From Gordius sp. MW1 (taxonomy: Eukaryota; Nematomorpha; Gordioida; Gordea; Gordiidae), in the NCBI GenBank assembly GCA_964036665.1, contig OZ038531.1, positions 13,640,168-13,704,167 on the forward strand: a stretch of DNA of 64,000 nt, written 5' to 3'. A program made the translations under genes and the position numbers. The notes beneath the pieces were generated by a model, which worked only from the letters and a program-made list of their open reading frames with translations, did not search any database and had not been told where the DNA came from. Below are positions 1-12,282 of the stretch, piece after piece (the first letter of the stretch is position 1; each line of letters opens with the position of its first letter).

Positions 1-3000
1 GAAGTCAATCGAGGATAATAGGATTCTCAAATTGGCTTACTTTTATATATTTTTTCATGCTCTTTCACATAGAATTGAAAAAAATAAATATTTTTACCTC
101 AAAATTTTTCACATATTTTTCTTTGAACCGTATTCATCCGATGAAAGTTGTCGTTTTCAGACGTGGTTTCTATGATCCCAAGTAAAAATTTATCAGAATT
201 TAAAAACTATTACTTTGAAATCATGATCGCATAGAGCAGTTTTCAAAAATTAAGCACTCACGTTGCGATACAACAAACTAATCGCAACAATAAAACGTTG
301 TCTTTTGTCAAAATGATAGATCTCGCAGCTTAAAACCTCTTTTCGGAAGTCAATCGAGGATAATAGGATTCTCAAATTGGCTTACTTTTATATATTTTTT
401 CATGCTCTTTCACATAAAATCGAAAAAAATAAATATGTTTACCTCAAAATTTTTCACATATTTTTCTTTGAACCGTATTCATCCGATGAAAGTTGTCGTT
501 TTCAGACGTGGTTTCTATGATCCCAAGTAAAAATTTATCAGAATTTAAAAACTATTACTTTGAAATCATGATCGCATAGAGCAGTTTTCAAAAATTAAGC
601 ACATACAACAACCTAATCGCAACAATAAAACATTGTCTTTTGTCAAAATGATAGTTCTCGCAGCTTAAAACCTCTTTTCGGAAGTCAATCGAGGATAATA
701 GGATTCTCAAATTGGCTTACTTTTATATATTTTTTTATGCTCTTTCACATAGAATTGAAAAAAATAAATATTTTTACCTCAAAATTTTTCACATATTTTT
801 CTTTGAACCGTATTCATCCGATGAAAGTTGTCGTTTTCAGACGTGGTTTATGGTCCCAAGTAAAAATTTATCAGAATCTAAAAACTATTACTTTGAAATC
901 ATGATCGCATAGAGCAGTTTTCAAAAATTAAGCACTCACGTTGCGATACAACAAACTAATCGCAACAATAAAACGTTATCTTTTGTCAAAATGATATTCT
1001 CGCAGCTTAAAACCTCTTTTCGGAAGTCAATCGAGAATAATAGGATTCTCAAATTGGCTTACTTTTATATATTTTTTTATGCTCTTTCACATAGAATCGA
1101 AAAAAATAAATATTTTTACCTCAAAATTTTTCACATATTTTTCTTTGAACCGTATTCATCCGATGAAAGTTGTAGTTTTCAGACGTGGTTTCTATGATCC
1201 CAAGTAAAAATTTATCAGAATCTAAAAACTATTACTTTGAAATCATGATCGCATAGAGCAGTTTTCAAAAATTAAGCACTCACGTTGCGATACAACAAAC
1301 TAATCGCAACAATAAAACGTTGTCTTTAGTCAAAATGATAGTTCTCGCAGCTTAAAACCTTTTTTCGGAAGTCAATCGAGGATAATAGGATTGTCAAATT
1401 GGCTTACTTTTATATATTTTTTTCATGCTCTTTCACATAGAATCGAAAAATATAAGTATTTTTGCCTCAAAATTTTTCACATATTTTTCTTTGAACCGTA
1501 TTCATCCGATGAAAGTTGTCGTTTTCAGACGTGGTTTCTAAGATCCCAAGTAAAAATTTATCAGAATCTAAAAACTATTACTTTGAAATCATGATCGCAT
1601 AGAGCAGTTTTTAAAAATTAAGCACTCACGTTGCGATACAACAAACTAATCGCAACAATAAAACGTTGTCTTTTGTCAAAATGATAGTTCTCGCAGCTTA
1701 AAACCTCTTTTCAGAACTCAATCGGATAATAGGATTCTCAAATTGGCTTACTTTTATAAATTTTTTCATGCTCTTTTACATAGAATCGAAATAATAAATA
1801 TTTTTACCTCAAAATTTTTCACATATTTTTCTTTGAACCGTATTCATCCGATGAATGTTGTCGTTTTCAGACGTGGTTTCTATGATCCCAAGTAAAAATT
1901 TATCAGAATCTAAAAACTATTACTTTGAAATGATCGCATAGAGCAGTTTTCAAAAATTAAGGACTCACGTTGCGATACAACAAACTAATCGCAACAATAA
2001 AACGTTGTCTTTTGTCAAAATGATAGTTCTCGCAGCTTAAAACCTCTTTTCGGAAGTCAATCGAGGATAATAGGATTCTCAAATTGGCTTACTTTTATAT
2101 ATTTTTTCATGCTCTTTCACATAGAATCGAAAAAAATAAATATGTTTGCCTCAAAATTTTTCACATATTTTTCTTTGAACCGTATTCATCCGATGAAAGT
2201 TGTCGTTTTCAGACGTGGTTTCTAAGGTCTCAAGTAAAAATTTATCAGAATCTAAAAACTATTACTTTGAAATCATGATCGCATAGAGCAGTTTTCAAAA
2301 ATTAAGCACTCACGTTGCGATACAACAAACTAATCGCAACAATAAAACGTTGTCTTTTGTCAAAATGATAGTTCTCGCAGCTTAAAACCTCTTTTCGGAA
2401 GTCAATCGAGGATAATAGGATTCTCAAATTGGCTTACTTTTATATATTTTTTCATGCTCTTTCACATAGAATCGAAAAAAATAAATATGTTTGCCTCAAA
2501 ATTTTTCACATATTTTTCTTTGAACCGTATTCATCCGATGAAAGTTGTCGTTTTCAGACGTGGTTTCTAAGGTCTCAAGTAAAAATTTATCAGAATCTAA
2601 AAACTATTACTTTGAAATCATTATCGCATAGAGCAGTTTTCAAAAATTAAGCACTCACGTTGCGATACAACAAACTAATCGCAACAATAAAACGTTGTCT
2701 TTTGTCAAAATGATAGTTCTCGCAGCTTAAAACCTCTTTTCGGAAGTCAATCGAGGATAATAGGATTCTCAAATTGGCTTACTTTTATATATTTTTTCAT
2801 GCTCTTTCACATAGAATTGAAAAAAATAAATATTTTTACCTCAAAATTTTTCACATATTTTTCTTTGAACCGTATTCATCCGATGAAAGTTGTCGTTTTC
2901 AGACGTGGTTTCTATGATCCCAAGTAAAAATTTATCAGAATTTAAAAACTATTACTTTGAAATCATGATCGCATAGAGCAGTTTTAAAAAATTAAGCACT

Positions 3001-3429
3001 CACGTTGCGATACAACAAACTAATCGCAACAATAAAACGTTGTCTTTTGTCAAAATGATAGTTCTCGCAGCTTAAAACCTCTTTTCGGAAGTCAATCGAG
3101 GATAATAGGATTCTCAAATTGGCTTACTTTTATATATTTTTTTATGCTCTTTCACATAGAATTGAAAAAAATAAATATTTTTACCTCAAAATTTTTCACA
3201 TATTTTTCTTTGAACCGTATTCATCCGATGAAAGTTGTCGTTTTCAGACGTGGTTTATGGTCCCAAGTAAAAATTTATCAGAATCTAAAAACTATTACTT
3301 TGAAATCATGATCGCATAGAGCAGTTTTTAAAAATTAAGCACTCACGTTGCGATACAACAAACTAATCGCAACAATAAAACGTTGTCTTTTGTCAAAATG
3401 ATAGTTCTCGCAGCTTAAAACCTCTTTTC
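1..3429 (+). repeat. Array block 1: mixed monomers (M1-M10)
   Basis: Monomer starts: 1, 345, 680, 1022, 1367, 1713, 2052, 2397, 2742, 3087. Only M2 is the short form. M3 and M10 share a 3-base loss giving GGTTTATGGTCCC, 2407 bp (7 monomers) apart. M7 and M8 are adjacent near-copies with ATGTTTGCCTC and AAGGTCTCAAG, which suggests a single-monomer duplication. M6 starts CAGAACTCAATCGGATAAT, a variant that returns in M11. No gene seen. Confidence 0.9.
345..679 (+). repeat. Representative short monomer (335 bp)
   Basis: This copy lacks the 10 bases TCACGTTGCG, so GCACTCACGTTGCGATACAAC reads GCACATACAAC. The deletion removes six of the eight bases of the left arm of the dyad and leaves the right arm intact. 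About 51 of 187 monomers carry this deletion with the same endpoints, so it is an old inherited variant spread with the array rather than repeated independent loss. A sub-variant with CACCTACAAC occurs only between about 48.7 and 52.9 kb and marks recent local copying there. Confidence 0.93.
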
Positions 3430-6400
3430 AGAACTCAATCGGATAATAGGATTCTCAAATTGGCTTACTTTTATAAATTTTTTCATGCTCTTTTACATAG
3501 AATCGAAATAATAAATATTTTTACCTCAAAATTTTTCACATATTTTTCTTTGAACCGTATTCATCCGATGAATGTTGTCGTTTTCAGACGTGGTTTCTAT
3601 GATCCCAAGTAAAAATTTATCAGAATTTAAAAACTATTACTTTGAAATCATGATCGCATAGAGCAGTTTTCAAAAATTAAGCACTCACGTTGCGATACAA
3701 CAAACTAATCGCAACAATAAAACGTTGTCTTTTGTCAAAATGATAGATCTCGCAGCTTAAAACCTCTTTTCGGAAGTCAATCGAGGATAATAGGATTCTC
3801 AAATTGGCTTACTTTTATATATTTTTTTATGCTCTTTCACATAGAATCGAAAAAAATTAATATTTTTACCTCAAAATTTTTCACATATTTTTCTTTGAAC
3901 CGTATTCATCCGATGAAAGTTGTCGTTTTCAGACGTGGTTTCTATGATCCCAAGTAAAAAATATCAGAATTTAAAAACTATTACTTTGAAATCATGATCG
4001 CATAGAGCAGTTTTGAAAAATTAAGCACATACAACAAACTAATCGCAACAATAAAACGTTGTCTTTTGTCAAAATGATAGTTCTCGCAGCTTAAAACCTC
4101 TTTTCGGAAGTCAATCGAGGATAATATGATTCTCAAATTGGCTTACTTTTAAATATTTTTTCATGCTCTTTCACATTGAATCGTAAAAAATAAATATTTT
4201 TACCTCAAAATTTTTCACATATTTTTCCTTGAACCGTATTCATCCGATAAAAGTTGTCGTTTTCAGACGTGGTTTCTATGATCCCAAGTAAAAATTTATC
4301 AGAATCTAAAAACTATTACTTTGAAATCATGATCGCATAGAGCAGTTTTCGAAAATTAAGCACTCACGTTGCGATACAACAAACTAATCGCAACAATAAA
4401 ACGTTGTCTTTTGTCAAAATGATAGTTCTCGCAGCTTAAAACCTTTTTTCGGAAGTCAATCGAGGATAATAGGATTCTCAATTTGGCTTACTTTTATATA
4501 TTTTTTTATGCTCTTTCACATAGAATCGAAAAAAATAAGTATTTTTGCCTCAAAATTTTTCACATATTTTTCTTTGAACCGTATTCATCCGATGAAAGTT
4601 GTCTTTTTCAGACGTGGTTTCTAACATCCCAAGTAAAAATTTATCAGAATCTAAAAACTATTACTTTGAAATCATGATCGCATAGAGCAGTTTTCAAAAA
4701 TTAAGCACATACAACAAACTAATCGCAACAATAAAACATTGTCTTTTGTCAAAATGATAGTTTTCGCAGCTTAAAACCTCTTTTCGGAAGTCAATCGAGG
4801 ATAATAGGATTCTCAAATTGGCTTACTTTTATATATTTTTTATGCTCTTTCACATAGAATTGAAAAAAATAAATATTTTTACCTCAAAATTTTTCACATA
4901 TTTTTCTTTGAACCGTATTCATCCGATGAAAGTTGTCGTTTTCAGACGTGGTTTCTATGATCCCAAGTAAAAATTTATCAGAATCTAAAAACTATTACTT
5001 TGAAATCATGATCGCATAGAGCAGTTTTCAAAAATTAAGCACTCACGTTGCGATACAACAAACTAATCGCAACAATAAAACGTTGTCTTTAGTCAAAATG
5101 ATAGTTCTCGCAGCTTAAAACCTTTTTTCGGAAGTCAATCGAGGATAATAGGATTGTCAAATTGGCTTACTTTTATATATTTTTTCATGCTCTTTCACAT
5201 AGAATCGAAAAAAATAAGTATTTTTGCCTCAAAATTTTTCACATATTTTTCTTTGAACCGTATTCATCCGATGAAAGTTGTCGTTTTCAGACGTGGTTTC
5301 TAAGATCCCAAGTAAAAATTTATCAGAATCTAAAAACTATTACTTTGAAATCATGATCGCATAGAGCAGTTTTCAAAAATTAAGCACTCACGTTGCGATA
5401 CAACAAACTAATCGCAACAATAAAACGTTGTCTTTTGTCAAAATGATAGTTCTCGCAGCTTAAAACCTCTTTTCAGAACTCAATCGAGGATAATAGGATT
5501 CTCAAATTGGCTTACTTTTATAAATTTTTTCATGCTCTTTTACATAGAATCGAAAAAATAAATATTTTTACCTCAAAATTTTTCACATATTTTTCTTTGA
5601 ACCGTATTCATCCGATGAATGTTGTCGTTTTCAGACGTGATTTCTATGATCCCAAGTAAAAATTTATCAGAATTTAAAAACTATTACTTTGAAATCATGA
5701 TCGCATAGAGCAGTTTTCAAAAATTAAGCACTCACGTTGCGATACAACAAACTAATCGCAACAATAAAACGTTGTCTTTTGTCAAAATGATAGATCTCGC
5801 AGCTTAAAACCTCTTTTCGGAAGTCAATCGAGGATAATAGGATTCTCAAATTGGCTTACTTTTATATATTTTTTCATGCTCTTTCACATAGAATCGAAAA
5901 AAATTAATATTTTTACCTCAAAATTTGTCACATATTTTTCTTTGAACCGTATTCATCCGATGAAAGTTGTCGTTTTCAGACGTGGTTTCTATGATCCCAA
6001 GTAAAAAATATCAGAATTTAAAAACTATTACTTTGAAATCATGATCGCATAGAGCAGTTTTGAAAAATTAAGCACATACAACAAACTAATCGCAACAATA
6101 AAACGTTGTCTTTTGTCAAAATGATAGTTCTCGCAGCTTAAAACCTCTTTTCGGAAGTCAATCGAGGATAATATGATTCTCAAATTGGCTTACTTTTAAA
6201 TATTTTTTCATGCTCTTTCACATAGAATCGTAAAAAATAAATATTTTTACCTCAAAATTTTTCACATATTTTTCCTTGAACCGTATTCATCCGATAAAAG
6301 TTGTCGTTTTCAGACGTGGTTTCTATGATCCCAAGTAAAAATTTATCAGAATCTAAAAACTATTACTTTTAAATCATGATCGCATAGAGCAGTTTTCGAA

Positions 6401-7522
6401 AATTAAGCACTCACGTTGCGATACAACAAACTAATCGCAACAATAAAACGTTATCTTTTGTCAAAATGATAGTTCTCGCAGCTTAAAACCTTTTTTCGGA
6501 AGTCAATCGAGGATAATAGGATTCTCAAATTGGCTTACTTTTATATATTTTTTTATGCTCTTTCACATAGAATCGAAAAAAATAAGTATTTTTGCCTCAA
6601 AATTTTTTACATATTTTTCTTTGAACCGTATTCATCCGATGAAAGTTGTCTTTTTCAGACGTGGTTTCTAACATCCCAAGTAAAAATTTATCAGAATCTA
6701 AAAACTATTACTTTGAAATCATGATCGCATAGAGCAGTTTTCAAAAATTAAGCACTCACGTTGCGATACAACAAACTAATCGCAACAGTAAAACGTTGTC
6801 TTTTGTCAAAATGACAGTTCTCGCAGCTTAAAACCTCTTTACGGAAGTCAATCGAGGATAATAGGATTCTCAAATTGGCTTACTTTTATATATTTTTTCA
6901 TGCTCTTTCACATAGAATCGAAAAAATAAATATTTTTACCTCAAAATTTTTCACATATTTGAACCGTATTCATCCGATGAAAGTTGTCGTTTTCAGACGT
7001 GGTATCTATGATCCCAAGTAAAAATTTATCAGAATTTAAAAACTATTACTTTGAAATCATGATCGCATAGAGCAGTTTTCAAAAATTAAGCACTCACGTT
7101 GCGATACAACAAACTAATCGCAACAATAAAACGTTGTCTTTTGTCAAAATGATAGTTCTCGCAGCTTAAAACCTCTTTTCGGAAGTCAATCGAGGATAAT
7201 AGGATTCTCAAATTGGCTTACTTTTATATATTTTTTCATGCTGTTTCACATAGAATCGAAAAAAATAAATATTTTTACCTCAAAATTTTTCACATATTTT
7301 TCTTTGAACCGTATTCATCCGATGAAAGTTGTCGTTTTCAGACGTGGTTTCTATGATCCCAAGTAAAAATTTAACAGAATCTAAAAACTATTACTTTGAA
7401 ATGATCGCATAGAGCAGTTTTCAAAAATTAAGCACTCACGTTGCGATACAACAAACTAATCGCAACAATAAAACGTTGTCTTTTGTCAAAATGATAGTTC
7501 TCGCAGCTTAAAACCTCTTTTC
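3430..7522 (+). repeat. Array block 2: block repeated 2047 bp apart (M11-M22)
   Basis: Monomer starts: 3430, 3772, 4106, 4451, 4786, 5130, 5475, 5819, 6153, 6498, 6843, 7181. M11-M14 correspond to M17-M20: the CAGAACTC start, the short AATTAATATT monomer, the TATGATTCTC/TTTAAATATT monomer, then one with GTCTTTTTCAG and TAACATCCC, offset about 2047 bp (6 monomers). M14 is the short form whereas its partner M20 is long, so the copies have exchanged parts since. M20 ends with GACAGTTC and CTCTTTACGG, a marker pair of the recurrent five-monomer block. M21 has a private 6-base loss (ACATATTTGAACC near 6954). Confidence 0.88.
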
Positions 7523-10500
7523 GGAAGTTAATCGAGGATAATAGTATTCTCAAATTGGCTTACTTTTATATATTTTTTCATGCTCTTTCACATAGAATCG
7601 AAAAAAATAAATATTTTTGCCTCAAAATTTTTCACATATTTTTCTTTGAACCGTATTCATCCGATGAAACTTGTCGTTTTCAGACGTGGTTTCTATGATC
7701 CCAAGTAAAAATTTATCAGAATTTAAAAACTATTAATTTGAAATCATGATCGCATAGAGCAGTTTTCAAAAATTAAGCACTCACGTTGCGATACAACAAA
7801 CTAATCGCAACAATAAAACGTTGTCTTTTGTCAAAATGATAGTTCTCGCAGCTTAAAACCTCTTTTCGGAAGTCAATCGAGGATAATAGGATTCTCAAAT
7901 TGGCTTACTTTTATATATTTTTCATGCTCTTTCACATAGAATCGAAAAAAATAAATATTTTTACCTCAAAATTTTTCACATATTTATCTTTGAACCGTAT
8001 TCATCCGATGAAAGTTGTCGTTTTTAGACGTGGTTTCTATAAACCCAAGTAAAAATTTATCAGAATCTAAAAACTATTACTTTGAAATCATGATCGCATA
8101 GAGCAGTTTTGAAAAATTAAGCACATACAACAAACTAATCGCAACAATAAAACGTTGTCTTTTGTCAAAATGATAGTTCTCGCAGCTTAAAACCTCTTTT
8201 CGGAAGTCAATCGAGAATAATAGGATTCTCAAATTGGCTTACTTTTATATATTTTTTCATGCTCTTTCACATAGAATCGAAAAAATAAATATTTTTACCT
8301 CAAAATTTTTCACATATTTTTCTTTGAACCGTATTCATCCGATGAATGTTGTCGTTTTCAGACGTGGTTTCTATGATCCCAAGTAAAAATTTATCAGAAT
8401 CTAAAAACTATTACTTTGAAATCATGATCGCATAGAGCAGTTTTCAAAAATTAAGCACTCACGTTGCGATACAACAAACTAATCGCAACAATAAAACGTT
8501 GTCTTTTGTCAAAATGATAGTTCTCGCAGCTTAAAACCTTTTTTCGGAAGTCAATCGAGGATAATAGGATTGTCAAATTGGCTTACTTTTATATATTTTT
8601 TCATGCTCTTTCACATAGAATCGAAAAAAATAAATATTTTTACCTCAAAATTTTTCACATATTTTTCTTTGAACCGTATTCATCCGATGAAAGTTGTCGT
8701 TTTCAGACGTGGTTTCTAAGGTCCCAAGTAAAAATTTATCAGAAACTAAAAACTATTACTTTGAAATCATGATCGCATAGAGCAGTTTTCAAAAATTAAG
8801 CACTCACGTTGCGATACAACAAACTAATCGCAACAATAAAACGTTGTCTTTTGTCAAAATGATAGTTCTCGCAGCTTAAAACCTCTTTTCGGAAGTCAAT
8901 CGAGGATAATAGGATTCTCAAATTGGCTTACTTTATATTTTTTCATGCTCTTTCACATAGAATTGAAAAAAATAAATATTTTTACCTCAAAATTTTTCAC
9001 ATATTTTTCTTTGAACCGTATTCATCCGATGAAAGTTGTCGTTTTCAGACGTGGTTTCTATGATCTTAAGTAAAAATTTATCAGAATTTAAAAACTATTA
9101 CTTTGAAATCATGATCGCATAGAGCAGTTTTCAAAAATTAAGCACTCACGTTGCGATACAACAAACTAATCGCAACAATAAAACGTTGTCTTTTGTCAAA
9201 ATGATAGTTCTCGCAGCTTAAAACCTCTTTTCGGAAGTCAATCGAGCATAATAGGATTCTCAAATTGGCTTACTTTTATATATTTTTTCATGCTCTTTCA
9301 CATAGAATCGAAAAAAATAAATATTTTTACCTCGAAATTTTTCACATATTTTTCTTTGAACCGTATTCATCCGATGAAAGTTGTCGTTTTCAGACGTGGT
9401 TTCTATGATCCCAAGTAAAAATTTATCAGAATTTAAAAACTATTACTTTGAAATCATTATCGCATGGAGCAGTTTTCAAAAATTAAGCACATACAACAAA
9501 CTAATCGCAACAATAAAACGTTGTCTTTTGTCAAAATGATAGTTCTCGCAGCTTAAAACCTCTTTTCGGAAGTCAATCAAGCATAATGGGATTCTCAAAT
9601 TGGCTTACTTTTATATATTTTTTTATGCTCTTTCACATAGAATCGAAAAAAACAAATATTTTTACCTCAAAATTTTTCACATATTTTTCTTTGAACCGTA
9701 TTCATCCGATGAAAGTTGTCGTTTTCAGACGTGGTTTCTATGATCCCAAGTAAAAATTTATCAGAATTTAAAAACTATTAATTTGAAATCATGATCGCAT
9801 AGAGGCGTTTTCAAAAATTAAGCACATACAACAAACTAATCGCAACAATAAAACGTTATCTTTTGTCAAAATGATAGTTCTCGCAGCTTAAGACCTCTTT
9901 TCGGAAGTCAATCGAGAATAATAGGATTCTCAAATTGGCTTACTTTTATATATTTTTTCATGCTCTTTCACATAGAATCGAAAAAAATAAATATTTTTGC
10001 CTCAAAATTTTTCACATATTTTTCTTTGAACCGTATTCATCCGATGAAACTTGTCGTTTTCAGACGTGGTTTCTATGATCCCAAGTAAAAATTTATCAGA
10101 ATTTAAAAACTATTAATTTGAAATCATGATCGCATAGAGCAGTTTTCAAAAATTAAGCACTCACGTTGCGATACAACAAACTAATCGCAACAATAAAACG
10201 TTGTCTTTTGTCAAAATGATAGTTCTCGCAGCTTAAAACCTCTTTTCGGAAGTCAATCGAGGATAATAGGATTCTCAAATTGGCTTACTTTTATATATTT
10301 TTCATGCTCTTTCACATAGAATCGAAAAAAAAAAATATTTTTACCTCAAAATTTTTCACATATTTATCTTTGAACCGTATTCATCCGATGAAAGTTGTCG
10401 TTTTTAGACGTGGTTTCTATAAACCCAAGTAAAAATTTATCAGAATCTAAAAACTATTACTTTGAAATCATGATCGCATAGAGCAGTTTTGAAAAATTAA

Positions 10501-12282
10501 GCACATACAACAAACTAATCGCAACAATAAAACGTTGTCTTTTGTCAAAATGATAGTTCTCGCAGCTTAAAACCTCTTTTCGGAAGTCAATCGAGAATAA
10601 TAGGATTCTCAAATTGGCTTACTTTTATATATTTTTTCATGCTCTTTCACATAGAATCGAAAAAATAAATATTTTTACCTCAAAATTTTTCACATATTTT
10701 TCTTTGAACCGTATTCATCCGATGAATGTTGTCGTTTTCAGACGTGGTTTCTATGATCCCAAGTAAAAATTTATCAGAATCTAAAAACTATTACTTTGAA
10801 ATCATGATCGCATAGAGCAGTTTTCAAAAATTAAGCACTCACGTTGCGATACAACAAACTAATCGCAACAATAAAACGTTGTCTTTTGTCAAAATGATAG
10901 TTCTCGCAGCTTAAAACCTTTTTTCGGAAGTCAATCGAGGATAATAGGATTGTCAAATTGGCTTACTTTTATATATTTTTTCATGCTCTTTCACATAGAA
11001 TCGAAAAAAATAAATATTTTTACCTCAAAATTTTTCACATATTTTTCTTTGAACCGTATTCATCCGATGAAAGTTGTCGTTTTCAGACGTGGTTTCTAAG
11101 GTCCCAAGTAAAAATTTATCAGAAACTAAAAACTATTACTTTGAAATCATGATCGCATAGAGCAGTTTTCAAAAATTAAGCACTCACGTTGCGATACAAC
11201 AAACTAATCGCAACAATAAAACGTTGTCTTTTGTCAAAATGATAGTTCTCGCAGCTTAAAACCTCTTTTCGGAAGTCAATCGAGGATAATAGGATTCTCA
11301 AATTGGCTTACTTTATATTTTTTCATGCTCTTTCACATAGAATTGAAAAAAATAAATATTTTTACCTCAAAATTTTTCACATATTTTTCTTTGAACCGTA
11401 TTCATCCGATGAAAGTTGTCGTTTTCAGACGTGGTTTCTATGATCTTAAGTAAAAATTTATCAGAATTTAAAAACTATTACTTTGAAATCATGATCGCAT
11501 AGAGCAGTTTTCAAAAATTAAGCACTCACGTTGCGATACAACAAACTAATCGCAACAATAAAACGTTGTCTTTTGTCAAAATGATAGTTCTCGCAGCTTA
11601 AAACCTCTTTTCGGAAGTCAATCGAGCATAATAGGATTCTCAAATTGGCTTACTTTTATATATTTTTTCATGCTCTTTCACATAGAATCGAAAAAAATAA
11701 ATATTTTTACCTCGAAATTTTTCACATATTTTTCTTTGAACCGTATTCATCCGATGAAAGTTGTCGTTTTCAGACGTGGTTTCTATGATCCCAAGTAAAA
11801 ATTTATCAGAATTTAAAAACTATTACTTTGAAATCATTATCGCATGGAGCAGTTTTCAAAAATTAAGCACATACAACAAACTAATCGCAACAATAAAACG
11901 TTGTCTTTTGTCAAAATGATAGTTCTCGCAGCTTAAAACCTCTTTTCGGAAGTCAATCAAGCATAATGGGATTCTCAAATTGGCTTACTTTTATATATTT
12001 TTTTATGCTCTTTCACATAGAATCGAAAAAAACAAATATTTTTACCTCAAAATTTTTCACATATTTTTCTTTGAACCGTATTCATCCGATGAAAGTTGTC
12101 GTTTTCAGACGTGGTTTCTATGATCCCAAGTAAAAATTTATCAGAATTTAAAAACTATTAATTTGAAATCATGATCGCATAGAGCAGTTTTGAAAAATTA
12201 AGCACATACAACAAACTAATCGCAACAATAAAACGTTGTCTTTTGTCAAAATGATAGTTCTCGCAGCTTAAGACCTCTTTTC
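7523..12282 (+). repeat. 7-monomer higher-order unit in tandem, 2380 bp (M23-M29, M30-M36)
   Basis: Monomer starts: 7523, 7868, 8202, 8546, 8891, 9233, 9568, then 9903, 10248, 10582, 10926, 11271, 11613, 11948. The length pattern 345, 334, 344, 345, 342, 335, 335 repeats exactly. Shared rare variants sit 2380 bp apart: TGATCTTAAG (9061 and 11441), CTTAAGACC (9887 and 12267), AGTCAATCAAGCATAATGGG at the start of M29 and M36. The start of M23 (GAAGTTAATCG, AGTATTC) does not match M30, and the 3' part of M29 (GAGGCG, GTTATC) differs from M36. So the exchange points lie inside monomers and some conversion followed. Confidence 0.92.

Noticed and set aside
1..10. The window starting almost exactly at a monomer boundary
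   Set aside because: The phase was my arbitrary choice, so it has no meaning for the array.
2084..2278. Open frame of 64 codons, recurring about forty times on the + strand at the same monomer phase
   Set aside because: It starts at TTG, not ATG, lies wholly within the satellite, and is open only in monomers where TATGATCCC is replaced by a TAAG- or TAAC-type variant. Indels of 3, 4, 6 and 10 bases show no coding constraint.
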